A DNA stretch of 64,000 nt from assembly GCA_963733265.1 (NCBI GenBank), contig CAVTCF010000002.1, positions 434,001 through 498,000 on the forward strand. The letters are read 5' to 3'. The notes beneath the pieces were generated by a model. The model was not told the origin of the DNA, searched no databases, and saw only the letters and a program-made list of their open reading frames with translations. The DNA is from PALSA-1006 sp963733265. GTDB lineage: Bacteria > Pseudomonadota > Gammaproteobacteria > Burkholderiales > Gallionellaceae. Positions 17,956-26,886 of the stretch are shown here, piece after piece. The translations under genes were made by a program, and so were the position numbers. Positions within the stretch are counted from its first letter, which is position 1. Every line of letters starts with the position of its first letter.

Positions 17956-19416
17956 ATGAATATCAAAATTGCCCCGTCCGACATTTTTCCCTGGAACGAG
18001 AATTTTCAAACAGGCGTCCCCATTGTCGATGAACAACATCACAAGCTGGTTGATCTTTTGAATAAGCTGGCCAGTCATCTGGCTTATGGCGTAGACCAGC
18101 CTGCCCTGAATAAGGTGTTCGACGAACTGGCTGATTACGCGCAATACCATTTCAAAACAGAAGAAGGTGTGTGGGCGAAATATATCCCTTTGGATGAACT
18201 GTCTATGGCGCATGAGAAAACACATCTGGATTTCGTTTCCGAAATAACCGCTCTCAGGGGCAAGCAGGATACTCTGGCCACCGAACAAGTCATTGAGGAG
18301 GTCGTCGTATTCCTTACGCATTGGCTGGCTTTTCATATTCTCGAAACAGATAAGCACATGGCGAAGATAGCACTCTTTGTTCAGCGCGGCATGACTCTGT
18401 TGGAGGCTAAAGACCAGGCGCGCATGGAAATGAGCGGAGCTTTGCGAGTGCTCATAGAAACGATCCTGAATATGTACGACACCTTGTCCACACGCACTCT
18501 GCAACTTATGCGAGAAGTTACCGAACGGCAGCGGGCGGAAGAAAGATTACGCCTGTCCCGAAAAGTGATCGACAGTACACTGGAAGCAATTTTTATCACC
18601 GATGAACACGGGAATATCATCGATACCAATCCGTCTTTCTGCGAGGACGTGCAACTGGAGCATGAGCAGATTATTGGGAAGGATATCCGTCAATTGAAAC
18701 CGGGAATTTTCAGCCAAAACAAATCTGATGAAATCTGGAAGGCAGCAACTGAAAGCGGCCATTGGGCCGGGGAAACCGTCTGGCGTGATGCGAGCGGAGA
18801 AATGGAAGGTGCCTGGCTGGTTCTTTCTTCGATCAAAGATAACCAGGGTGTCATCACCCACTATGCGGGCGTGGTGTCGTCCATCACCAATTTGATGCAA
18901 CGCCAGCAGACGCTGGAGGGCGAGGCCAATCACGATGCGCTGACCGGCCTGCCCAATCGCCGGCTGTTGCAGGATCGGCTCGCTCAGGCAATCACGCGCA
19001 GCAATCGCGAAGGCCGTGTGCTGGCAGTGTGCTACCTCGATCTGGACGGCTTCAAGCAGGTTAACGATACGCTGGGACACGATGCGGGAGACGATGTACT
19101 GCGCCTCATTACCGTGCGCTTGAGCAAAATACTGCGCGGAGAGGATACGGTGGTGCGCTTGGGGGGCGATGAATTCATCTTGTTGCTTGGCGAGCTGGAG
19201 AGTGAAGAAAGCGCGGTGCAATTGTTTAACAGGCTGCTGTTGGATATTGCGCAGCCGATGGTGATACAAGGAAAGCCCGCCTCAGTCAGCGCCAGCATGG
19301 GGGTTACTTTTTTCCCACGAGATCAGGGTAAGCAGGAACAATTGCTGGCGCATGCCGATGAGGCGATGCTGACGGCGAAAAGAGAAGGAAAGTCGCGTTA
19401 CCACCTCTATAACTAG
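17956..19416 (+). CDS. Hemerythrin–PAS–GGDEF diguanylate cyclase
   Basis: A 486-residue protein. The N-terminal bacteriohemerythrin domain (about residues 8–140) has the di-iron ligands in FPWNENFQTG, DEQHHKLV, HFKTEEG, HEKTHLDF and HWLAFHILETD. Next come a helical linker, a PAS domain (about 195–310) and GGDEF (about 322–480) with RLGGDEFILLLGE. The predicted role is oxygen or redox sensing coupled to c-di-GMP synthesis. No EAL domain is present, so it should be a pure cyclase. It is divergent from the PAS–GGDEF–EAL gene, suggesting an opposing pair. No terminator is seen before the tRNA region. Confidence 0.9.
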   Translation: MNIKIAPSDIFPWNENFQTGVPIVDEQHHKLVDLLNKLASHLAYGVDQPALNKVFDELADYAQYHFKTEEGVWAKYIPLDELSMAHEKTHLDFVSEITALRGKQDTLATEQVIEEVVVFLTHWLAFHILETDKHMAKIALFVQRGMTLLEAKDQARMEMSGALRVLIETILNMYDTLSTRTLQLMREVTERQRAEERLRLSRKVIDSTLEAIFITDEHGNIIDTNPSFCEDVQLEHEQIIGKDIRQLKPGIFSQNKSDEIWKAATESGHWAGETVWRDASGEMEGAWLVLSSIKDNQGVITHYAGVVSSITNLMQRQQTLEGEANHDALTGLPNRRLLQDRLAQAITRSNREGRVLAVCYLDLDGFKQVNDTLGHDAGDDVLRLITVRLSKILRGEDTVVRLGGDEFILLLGELESEESAVQLFNRLLLDIAQPMVIQGKPASVSASMGVTFFPRDQGKQEQLLAHADEAMLTAKREGKSRYHLYN

Positions 19417-19567
19417 GAGCCAGATTCTAGGGGGCTGCCGACCTCAGCTTGTGCACTACGTAATCCATTGGACGCACTGGATGCGTAAATAAAGCACCAA
19501 AACCAAGCAAGAAAAAACAAAAGCGATAGAAAAACCAGCTAAATTAATGAATTAGGGGGCTTATATT

Positions 19568-19643
19568 TGGGGTGGCTGAACGGGCTCGAACCGTCGACAA
19601 CTGGAATCACAATCCAGGGCTCTACCAACTGAGCTACAGCCAC
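19568..19643 (-). tRNA. tRNA-His (GTG)
   Basis: On the minus strand the sequence begins GTGGCTGTAGCTCAG and ends in CAGCCACCCCA, with an encoded CCA tail. The anticodon GTG falls at 19608–19610 in a CCTGG/CCAGT-closed loop, and the T-loop GGTTCGAGCC is intact. The base at 19644 supplies the encoded G-1 typical of tRNA-His. It is the last gene of what was a Pro–Arg–His tRNA operon. Confidence 0.95.
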
Positions 19644-19671
19644 CATTGAACTAGCGAGCGAAAAGTTTTGT

Positions 19672-19722
19672 TGGTGTGACCGGCTGGAATCAAACCAGCA
19701 ATCCCCAGCTTAGAAGTTAGTG
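19672..19722 (-). pseudogene. Decayed 3' half of tRNA-Arg (distal attachment-site copy)
   Basis: This stretch matches the 3' half of the intact tRNA-Arg at 32013–32089. Over the first 45 bases 41 are identical, including the CCA end, T-arm and anticodon-loop AGCTTAGAAG. Homology then fades at about 19722. The 5' half is absent and the stem bases have drifted, so it is not functional. It lies 28 bases from tRNA-His, in the place expected for the original tRNA-Arg 3' end, and marks the far end of island A. Confidence 0.8.
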
Positions 19723-19989
19723 CGTTATTTTGTAATCAACGACTAATAACTAAAACGTATCAGCACAACCAAATATACTTACCTTTCAAACGGCGCGCAT
19801 TCTAACATAGACTATTTTCGCGCTGTTACGTTTTTTACTACAGTAAATTTTAGCGGGTGCCGAGGTACTATTCCGCAGATGCTCAAAAAGGGCAACATAA
19901 CCAATACTCAAAGCAAATCAATTTCACTCTGTAACTCGGCGTCTGTTAAATCGCGCCAGTTTTCACAAATTGCAAATTCATCGTAAGTT

Positions 19990-20493
19990 TCATTCTCCAA
20001 TCTTCTGTTTATAGAAATCTTTATTCGCTATGTACACGGTGCGCTCAACAATCGAATGAATGACTCCGTTACTATCTTTCAACTCCACGCGATAAATCCT
20101 ATCTACTTCCGGTTGCCGGGTCAAAATGTCCCTCACCTCGGCAAGCTCTTCCGCAGTGACAATACAATCGGCATACAAGGTACTTCTCCCCGGTTTCTTG
20201 TACTGAATGCTGGCGGACTTATCCCACACAATGTAATCGCGACCTAGTCCCATTATCAGCATCGTAGGATGCGGCCCATCGGTGATAGCGAACAACGAAC
20301 CACCAAAAATCGACCCAACCAGATTGCGCGTGTGGCGACGAAGTGGCAAGCTCACCCGAATCAGGGTCATATCCGGTGATACAAAATCAACACGACCGCC
20401 CGTTCTCCGGTACGCCGGATGCCAATTGAAACCCAGGCGAACCAAACGCGCTTTCCATTCATTAGAGCAGCGGTTAAACCAGGATTGCATCAT
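19990..20493 (-). CDS. DUF4442/hotdog-fold thioesterase-like protein
   Basis: A 167-residue protein of the hotdog superfamily, DUF4442 type. Signature segments: HPAYRRTGGRVDFVSPDM near the start, and LVGSIFGGSLFAITDGPHPTML on the central helix where acyl-CoA thioesterases carry the active site. The start is chosen at 20491–20493; an upstream start at 20520 would overlap the thiolase gene by 14 bases. It is last in the operon after the thiolase gene, so it may hydrolyse acyl-CoA intermediates or end products of beta-oxidation. The substrate is inferred from context only. Confidence 0.7.
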   Translation of the reverse strand: MMQSWFNRCSNEWKARLVRLGFNWHPAYRRTGGRVDFVSPDMTLIRVSLPLRRHTRNLVGSIFGGSLFAITDGPHPTMLIMGLGRDYIVWDKSASIQYKKPGRSTLYADCIVTAEELAEVRDILTRQPEVDRIYRVELKDSNGVIHSIVERTVYIANKDFYKQKIGE

Positions 20494-20506
20494 GTTGTGC
20501 TTTCCC

Positions 20507-21703
20507 TCACAGTGCTTCAAATACCCCGGCTGCGCCCATACCCGTGCCTATGCACATCGTGACCAGACCATATTTTTGTTTGCGCCGACGCAAGCCATGC
20601 AGCAAGGTTGCCGTGCGGATCGCGCCGGTCGCGCCGAGCGGATGCCCCAATGCAATCGCGCCACCCAGCGGATTTACTTTGGCCGGATCAAGCCCGAGGT
20701 CGCCGATAACCGCCAGTGATTGTGCGGCGAAAGCTTCGTTGAGTTCGATCCAGTCAATCGCGTTCAACGACAAACCTACTTGCTTCAACACCTGAGGAAT
20801 CGCCTCTTTCGGGCCGATGCCCATAATCTCTGCCGGAACCCCCGCCACGCCGAAGCCAAGAAATTTTCCAATTGGAGTAAGGTTGTAACGCTTCAGCGCT
20901 GCTTCGCTGCACAAGAGCACCGCGCCTGCGCCATCCGACATTTGCGAACTGTTTCCCGCCGTAACCGAGCCTCTTTGGGCAAATACCGTTTTGAGTTTTC
21001 CCAACGCTTCAACTGAAGTATCGGCACGCGGACCTTCGTCCTGCGCCAAATCGCGCGCCTTGATTTTTACTTCACGTGTCACCAGGTCCGGCACGTGATC
21101 ACTAACGTGGAAGGGTGATATCTCGTCTTTGAATTCGCCGCTGTTGATAGCGGCAAAAGCACGCTGATGGCTTTGCAAAGCAAACGCATCCTGTGCTTCA
21201 CGCGACACCTTCCAGCATTCGGCCACTTTCTCAGCCGTCAGACCCATACCGTAAGCGATGCCGTAGTTCTCATCCTTTTCAAAGATAGCCGGATTGAAAG
21301 CAATTTTGTTGCCCATCATCGGCACCATACTCATACTTTCCACCCCGGCTGCGAGCATCACGTCGGCCTCGCCTAGGCGAATGCGATCCGCCGCCAGCGC
21401 GACTGCCTGCACCCCGGACGAACAAAAACGATTCACCGTCAATCCCGGTACGGTGTTTGGCAACCCAGCCAACAGCAGCGCGATACGCGCCACGTTCATG
21501 CCTTGTTCTGCCTCGGGCATGGCGCAGCCGACGATGACATCAGCTATGCTTGCCGGGTCCAATGTCGGTGCCTGTGCCAAGACACTTTTCAATACGTGCG
21601 CCAGCAGATCATCGGGACGTGTGTTGCGAAACATGCCGCGCGCTTTGCCGACCGGTGTGCGGGTCGCCGCAACGATGTATGCTTCCTGAATTTGTTTACT
21701 CAT
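20507..21703 (-). CDS. fadA: Acetyl-CoA C-acyltransferase (3-ketoacyl-CoA thiolase)
   Basis: A 398-residue thiolase performing the last step of beta-oxidation: 3-ketoacyl-CoA + CoA to acetyl-CoA + shortened acyl-CoA. The acyl-accepting Cys is in NRFCSSGVQ (about residue 93), the catalytic His in GHPLGATGA, and the second Cys in the C-terminal CIGTGMGAAGVF. Length is normal. The gene lies between the hydroxyacyl-CoA dehydrogenase/hydratase gene (132 bases upstream) and the thioesterase-like gene, and forms the end of the tetR–fadE–fadB-like–fadA run. Confidence 0.92.
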   Translation of the reverse strand: MSKQIQEAYIVAATRTPVGKARGMFRNTRPDDLLAHVLKSVLAQAPTLDPASIADVIVGCAMPEAEQGMNVARIALLLAGLPNTVPGLTVNRFCSSGVQAVALAADRIRLGEADVMLAAGVESMSMVPMMGNKIAFNPAIFEKDENYGIAYGMGLTAEKVAECWKVSREAQDAFALQSHQRAFAAINSGEFKDEISPFHVSDHVPDLVTREVKIKARDLAQDEGPRADTSVEALGKLKTVFAQRGSVTAGNSSQMSDGAGAVLLCSEAALKRYNLTPIGKFLGFGVAGVPAEIMGIGPKEAIPQVLKQVGLSLNAIDWIELNEAFAAQSLAVIGDLGLDPAKVNPLGGAIALGHPLGATGAIRTATLLHGLRRRKQKYGLVTMCIGTGMGAAGVFEAL

Positions 21704-21746
21704 GTTCGTCTCCTAAAATTTTTTATCAGCATTGCTTCCGACTGTA

Positions 21747-21769
21747 CCCCTCTCCCCCCGGGAGAGGGG
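21747..21769. repeat. GC-rich hairpin between fadB-like gene and thiolase gene
   Basis: CCCCTCTCCC–CCC–GGGAGAGGGG is a perfect 10-bp stem, followed by GGACGGGGGTGAGGG. Such C/G-rich hairpins are common dispersed repeats in beta- and gammaproteobacteria. It lacks a T-run on either strand, so it is not a standard terminator but may affect mRNA stability between the two genes. Confidence 0.7.
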
Positions 21770-21835
21770 GGACGGGGGTGAGGGAAACAATCAAGGCACA
21801 GACGTTCATTCTCTGTATGGTCTGGACCATGATCG

Positions 21836-24313
21836 TTAATTGCGCAATGGCTTGCCGTTTTTCAGCATATGTTCGATACGCGCTTGCGTCTTGTCGGTCG
21901 CCAGCAACTCCATGAAATTACGCCGCTCCAAATCGAGCAACCAATCTTCATCAACCAGACTGCCCGCTTCCACATCTCCCCCGCACAGCGTCTCGGCGAC
22001 ACGGCAGCCGATATTGTAGTCGTGTTCGGAAATAAATCCGCCTTCAAGCATATTGATCATCGACGCTTTAAAGGTGGCTATGCCGGTACGTCCGGCCACG
22101 GCAATCTTGTGCTGATGCAACGGCGGACGGTAGGCCGTGGAATTCAGCGCTTTACTTTCTTCCTTGGCAATATGCAGCAACTCGAAACGGTTAAGCACGA
22201 TACGATCTGATGCTCTGAGGTAGCCCATCTCGCGTGCCATTTCGGCGCTCTTGGCAACTTCGCCCATGGCAATCATCTGGAAGTAGCGGCGCAAAATGGG
22301 GAAGATATCTCCGCCGCGTGCTTCCGCTGCCGCACGCTGTGCCATTTCTTTGCAGCCGCCCCCCGCCGGTAATAGACCGACACCCACTTCGACTAGCCCG
22401 ATGTAACTTTCCAGCGTGGCGACGGTGCGGGTGCAGTGAATGGCAAATTCACAACCTCCACCAAGTGCCAAGCCGTCTACTGCGGCGATGGTAGGCACTT
22501 GAGCATACTTCAGGCGTTGCGAAGCTTGCTGGAACTTGGCGACTACGGCTTCGACGCGCGGCACATTGCCGGTGGCTGCATTGAACAGATCGCCCATGCC
22601 ACCGCCACCCGCAGCCGTATATTTGACACGGCTCGCCGCTTGTTTGAGCTTGCCGAACAGGCCGGTATCTTCTTTCGATTCCTGCACGCCTTGCATCAAC
22701 TGCAACAGATGTGCCCCGGCAGAAAATGGGGCTTCGGTCTGCCAAAGAACCAGCGCACTGAAATGCGCTTCCGCTTCATCCACTGCGCGCAGCACACCGT
22801 CCAGCACTTCGTTGTTGACCGCGTGCATTTTGGTTTTAAAACTTAAGATGGCAATATTGTCGCCGGTGTGCCATAAGCGCACGTCATCAGTTTCGAACAC
22901 GGTCTCGCCGTAATGGTGCGTTTCACCCAACAAGGCATCGGGATAGATTTGGCGGCGATAAACCGGCAGTGACGAACGCGCCTGATTGCCATTACTTACA
23001 GCAGAATATGAACCCTGCGCAGTATGCACTGCAACACGGGAAACTTCGGTTGCCCATGCCGGTAACGGCGTTCTCGACATGGTTTTACCTGCCGCTATAT
23101 CGGCATTAATCCAACCTGCAACTTGCTGCCAGCCGGCGGCCTGCCAGATTTCAAACGGCCCGCTATCCCGGCCAAAGCCCCAGCGTACAGCCAGATCAAG
23201 GTCGCGCGCATTTTCAGCAACGTCGGCAAGTTGCACGGCGCAATAGTGGAAAGTATCGCGCAGAATGCACCATACGAATTGTGCCTGCGGATTTTTGCTG
23301 TCACGCAGTTTGGCCAGCTTGGCTGACCAATCGCGTTCGCGTAGCAGATCTTTAACTTCATCGTCGGCCTTGCCGCTGGAAACACGATAAGCACCACTCG
23401 CCAAATCCAGCACGTGAATTTCTTTGCCGACTTTTTTATATACGCCGCATTTTGTTTTTTGACCCAACGCGCCCTGCTCGATGAGCTTGCTCATCCACTC
23501 CGGCGACTTGAAGAAACTATGCCAGGCATCGTCAGTTAAATTTTCCTGCATCGTTTTCACCACATGGGAAAACACATCCAGACCGACCACATCCAAAGTA
23601 CGGAAAGTGGCGCTTTTCGGACGCCCCAGATAACGCCCGGTTAAAGCGTCAACCGTTTCGAAGCCCAAACCCAGACGCTGCGCGTGATGTGCAGTCGCCA
23701 GCATCGAGAAAACACCAATGCGGTTGGCAATAAAGTTGGGGGTATCCTTGGCACGAATCACGCCCTTGCCCACGGTGGAGACCAGAAAGGTTTCCAGGTC
23801 ATCAAACAAAGTGGCATCCGTACCTTTGCATGCAATCAGTTCGACCAGATGCATGTAGCGAGGCGGATTGAAGAAGTGAATGCCGCAAAAACGGTGACGC
23901 AGATTTTCCGGAAATGCTTCGGCCAGTTTGTTGATCGACAAACCCGAAGTGTTGGTGGCGAAAATAGCGCGCTCATTCAGGAACGGCGCGACCTTGCGGT
24001 ACAAATCGGATTTCCAGTCAATGCGCTCGGCAATCGCCTCGATGATCAGATCGCAGTCGCGCAGCTTTTCCAGATGCTGCTCGTAATTGGCAGGCTGGAT
24101 GTAGGAGAGTTTTTCCGGGCTGGCGGCAGGAGCAGGTTCCAATTTTTTTAAACCGGCCAGTGCTTTGTTCACGTTGCCGTTAAGATCACCTTCTTTCGAG
24201 GGTAACTCGAACAATAGTGTCTCGACATTGGCGTTGACCAGATGCGCTGCTATTTGCGCCCCCATCACCCCCGCCCCCAACACTGCCACCTTTCTTACAT
24301 TAAAACGTTTCAC
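21836..24313 (-). CDS. 3-hydroxyacyl-CoA dehydrogenase / enoyl-CoA hydratase fusion (FadN-type order)
   Basis: An 825-residue bifunctional enzyme for steps two and three of beta-oxidation. N-terminal NAD-binding domain with AVLGAGVMGAQIAAHL (residues 10–25) and HFFNPPRYMHLVEL, then the C-terminal dehydrogenase domain. A crotonase/enoyl-CoA hydratase domain follows in the C-terminal third (VPTIAAVDGLALGGGCEFAIHC; oxyanion-hole Gly residues). The dehydrogenase-first order is that of FadN-type proteins and the reverse of E. coli FadB. The AGGAGG-like RBS (rc of TTTTCCTCCTGG) supports the ATG at 24313. It lies downstream of fadE, separated by an inverted-repeat element. Confidence 0.9.
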   Translation of the reverse strand: MKRFNVRKVAVLGAGVMGAQIAAHLVNANVETLLFELPSKEGDLNGNVNKALAGLKKLEPAPAASPEKLSYIQPANYEQHLEKLRDCDLIIEAIAERIDWKSDLYRKVAPFLNERAIFATNTSGLSINKLAEAFPENLRHRFCGIHFFNPPRYMHLVELIACKGTDATLFDDLETFLVSTVGKGVIRAKDTPNFIANRIGVFSMLATAHHAQRLGLGFETVDALTGRYLGRPKSATFRTLDVVGLDVFSHVVKTMQENLTDDAWHSFFKSPEWMSKLIEQGALGQKTKCGVYKKVGKEIHVLDLASGAYRVSSGKADDEVKDLLRERDWSAKLAKLRDSKNPQAQFVWCILRDTFHYCAVQLADVAENARDLDLAVRWGFGRDSGPFEIWQAAGWQQVAGWINADIAAGKTMSRTPLPAWATEVSRVAVHTAQGSYSAVSNGNQARSSLPVYRRQIYPDALLGETHHYGETVFETDDVRLWHTGDNIAILSFKTKMHAVNNEVLDGVLRAVDEAEAHFSALVLWQTEAPFSAGAHLLQLMQGVQESKEDTGLFGKLKQAASRVKYTAAGGGGMGDLFNAATGNVPRVEAVVAKFQQASQRLKYAQVPTIAAVDGLALGGGCEFAIHCTRTVATLESYIGLVEVGVGLLPAGGGCKEMAQRAAAEARGGDIFPILRRYFQMIAMGEVAKSAEMAREMGYLRASDRIVLNRFELLHIAKEESKALNSTAYRPPLHQHKIAVAGRTGIATFKASMINMLEGGFISEHDYNIGCRVAETLCGGDVEAGSLVDEDWLLDLERRNFMELLATDKTQARIEHMLKNGKPLRN

Positions 24314-24401
24314 GCTATTTTCCTCCTGGTGTATTTATCGCCACACTAACGCACTTCGTAACTTCAAAAAATCCATCAATCATGTCGTTGTAGTTGTAGT
24401 T

Positions 24402-24472
24402 GTAGGGTGGGCACGATTTTGTGCCCACGCGGTATCTAATTCAGTGTGGGCACAAATGCGTGCCCACCCTAC
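24402..24472. repeat. Palindromic GTAGGGTGGGCACG element
   Basis: A 71-bp inverted repeat: arms GTAGGGTGGGCACG...TGTGCCCAC (24402–24428) and its near-perfect reverse complement (24446–24472) around a 17-base centre. Related partial copies occur at 11453 and 12713. It sits between fadE and the fadB-like gene. It resembles a miniature inverted-repeat element or REP-like unit with no coding capacity. Confidence 0.75.
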
Positions 24473-24493
24473 TTCCTTAAGAAAATCCATCAA

Positions 24494-26854
24494 TCAAGCA
24501 GCGATGCGCTCCGATACCGGTTCTGCGCTGGGTGCAACATTGCGCTTGGCAGCAGTAGCAACACCGTAATCAAATGGGAAATCGTCCACATGAATAACGA
24601 TGTCGCGCAATTCGTCGCGGCGCTTCAAAACTGCATATTCTTCCGCGTTTATCACGCCCTGTTTGAAAGCTACATGTGCGATGTCACGCACATTGGCCTG
24701 CGGGTTGTTCTCAAACAGTCCGCGTTTGTCGGCTGCGCGCACCTTGGCGTCTATCGGTTCGGCCGCTATTACGGCGGCGAGTGCCTGTTCGAGAGCGCCC
24801 ACCGGCTCATCCACTGTCTTCGGAATATGGCAGTTGGCGGTGAGACGATCCCGCGTCTCTGATGGTGCAATTAGAAGCTTTGCCACCTGGTGACCGACTT
24901 CGTCAGACTGAAGGACATAGGGATGACCGAACGGAAAAATGGCAAAGCGCAGAAACAAGCCGACCAACTTGTTTGGATAGTTGGCAAGCACGCCTTCAAA
25001 TGCCTCTTGTGCCAGGAACCGGGAATTGCACATACTCCAGTGCAGCAAAGGAGCATCGGTTGATTGACGGCCTTCGTCCTGATAACGCTTTAGTACTGAC
25101 GTCATCAGATACATCTGCGCCAAAATATCTCCCAAACGCGCGGATATTTTTTCGCGGCGCTTCAGACTACCGCCCAGTACAAGCATGGACACGTCAGAAA
25201 TGAAGGCAAAAGCTGCCGAAGTGCGAGTCAGTTGCTGGTAGTAGCGCTTTGCTTCGGGCGCCACGTCGGCAGACACGCTGACGAAGTACGATGCGGTAAG
25301 TCCGTGCCATAAGGTACGCACGCCGTTATTGATGGTGAAGCGAATATGGCCGAACAATGCAGCATCAAAGTCTCTCAAGCCCTGTACAGCATCCGGGTTC
25401 TTGGCTGCCTGCATTTCCTTCAGCACGTATGGATGGCAGCGAATTGCTCCCTGACCGAACAGGATCAGGCTACGCGTGAGAATATTTGCACCTTCGACGG
25501 TGATACCGATTGGCACCTGCTGGTATGCCCGTCCGAGGAAATTATTTGGTCCGAGACTAATACCCTTGCCGCCAATTACATCCATGCCGTCGTTGACCAC
25601 TTTTCTGGCCAGTTCGGTGACGTGGTACTTGGCAATTGCGGAGGCCACCGAGGGTTTCTCGCCGAGATCAATCGCGCCTGCGGTCATGCTGCGTGTTGCA
25701 TCCATCATGTAGGTGTGGGCACCGATGCGGGTCAGTGCCTCTTCGACACCTTCAAATCTGCCTACCGACATCTTGAACTGGCTGCGTACACGGGCGTAAG
25801 CGCCGACGCAGCGGGCAGTGAGCATGGACATGCCGGTATTGGAAGAGGGCAGGGAGATGGAGCGTCCTGCGGCGAGACACTCCATCAACATGCGCCAGCC
25901 GCGCCCCGCCAACACCGGGCCGCCAATTATAAAATCAAGCGGCATAAAAACGTCCTTGCCTCTGGTAGGTCCGTTCATAAACACAGAATTGAGCGGGAAG
26001 TGGCGGCGACCGATGTCAACACCAGGATGGTCATGAGGAACCAACGCGCACGTTATGCCGATATCTTTTTTATCGCCGAGCAAGCCATCAGGGTCGTATA
26101 GTCGGAACGCCAAACCCAGGATAGTACACAGAGGAGCAAGAGTAATGTAACGCTTGTCCCAGGTAACGCTCATACCGAGCACTTCCTTACCATGCCATAT
26201 TCCCTTGCACACTATTCCCACATCAGGAATCGATGCCGCATCTGAACCTGCCCACGGTGAGGTCAGCGCGAATGCCGGAATTTCCAGCCCCTTGGCCAGG
26301 CGAGGCAGATAATAATTCTTCTGTTCTTCGGTGCCGTAATGCAGTAGCAATTCGGCCGGCCCGAGCGAGTTGGGCACCATCACTGATACGCCAAGCGCCG
26401 ATGAGCGAGTGGACAATTTGGTCACCACTTGCGAGTGTGCGAAGGCGGAGAATTCCAGACCGCCATATTTTTTTGGAATAATCATGCCAAGGAAACCCTT
26501 ATCCTTGAGGTATTGCCATGCTTCCTGCGAAATATCGTAATCCGTCTGCGTAGCCTTCCAGTCGTCAACCAAACGACAAGCTTCATCAACTTCGTTGTCT
26601 AAAAAAGATTGCTCGGTAGCAGTCAGTTTCGGTCGGGGATAGGCATGCAGCTTTTTCCAGTCCGGATTACCGCGGAATAACTCTCCTTCCCACCACACTG
26701 TGCCCGCTTCAAGCGCTTCACGTTCAGTGTCAGACATTTGCGGAAGGATTTTTTTATAAGCAGTAAACAGCGCTGCGCTCAATACCCTTCTCCGCAGCGG
26801 ACGCACGACCAGCAAGATAACGGCAAGTAACAGCAATAACGCGACAGTGGGCAT
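24494..26854 (-). CDS. fadE: Acyl-CoA dehydrogenase, FadE-like
   Basis: A 786-residue membrane-associated acyl-CoA dehydrogenase catalysing the first oxidation step of beta-oxidation. N-terminal hydrophobic segment (MPTVALLLLLAVILLVVRPLRRRVLS), acyl-CoA dehydrogenase N, middle and C domains (KKYGGLEFSAFAHSQ, ALTSPWAGSDAASIPD, VIGGKGISLGPNNFLGRAYQQVPIGITVEGANIL), then the long C-terminal DUF1974-type extension found in E. coli FadE (814 aa). The strong AGGAG before the ATG supports the start. It follows tetR by 32 bases in the same direction, so the regulator and dehydrogenase share a transcript. Confidence 0.93.
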   Translation of the reverse strand: MPTVALLLLLAVILLVVRPLRRRVLSAALFTAYKKILPQMSDTEREALEAGTVWWEGELFRGNPDWKKLHAYPRPKLTATEQSFLDNEVDEACRLVDDWKATQTDYDISQEAWQYLKDKGFLGMIIPKKYGGLEFSAFAHSQVVTKLSTRSSALGVSVMVPNSLGPAELLLHYGTEEQKNYYLPRLAKGLEIPAFALTSPWAGSDAASIPDVGIVCKGIWHGKEVLGMSVTWDKRYITLAPLCTILGLAFRLYDPDGLLGDKKDIGITCALVPHDHPGVDIGRRHFPLNSVFMNGPTRGKDVFMPLDFIIGGPVLAGRGWRMLMECLAAGRSISLPSSNTGMSMLTARCVGAYARVRSQFKMSVGRFEGVEEALTRIGAHTYMMDATRSMTAGAIDLGEKPSVASAIAKYHVTELARKVVNDGMDVIGGKGISLGPNNFLGRAYQQVPIGITVEGANILTRSLILFGQGAIRCHPYVLKEMQAAKNPDAVQGLRDFDAALFGHIRFTINNGVRTLWHGLTASYFVSVSADVAPEAKRYYQQLTRTSAAFAFISDVSMLVLGGSLKRREKISARLGDILAQMYLMTSVLKRYQDEGRQSTDAPLLHWSMCNSRFLAQEAFEGVLANYPNKLVGLFLRFAIFPFGHPYVLQSDEVGHQVAKLLIAPSETRDRLTANCHIPKTVDEPVGALEQALAAVIAAEPIDAKVRAADKRGLFENNPQANVRDIAHVAFKQGVINAEEYAVLKRRDELRDIVIHVDDFPFDYGVATAAKRNVAPSAEPVSERIAA

Positions 26855-26886
26855 GATGATTACTCCTGGATAAGGTGGGAAGATGA

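Noticed and set aside
21294..21689. Long plus-strand ORFs opposite thiolase and the fadB-like gene
   Set aside because: Antisense shadows of well-supported enzyme genes in GC-rich DNA.
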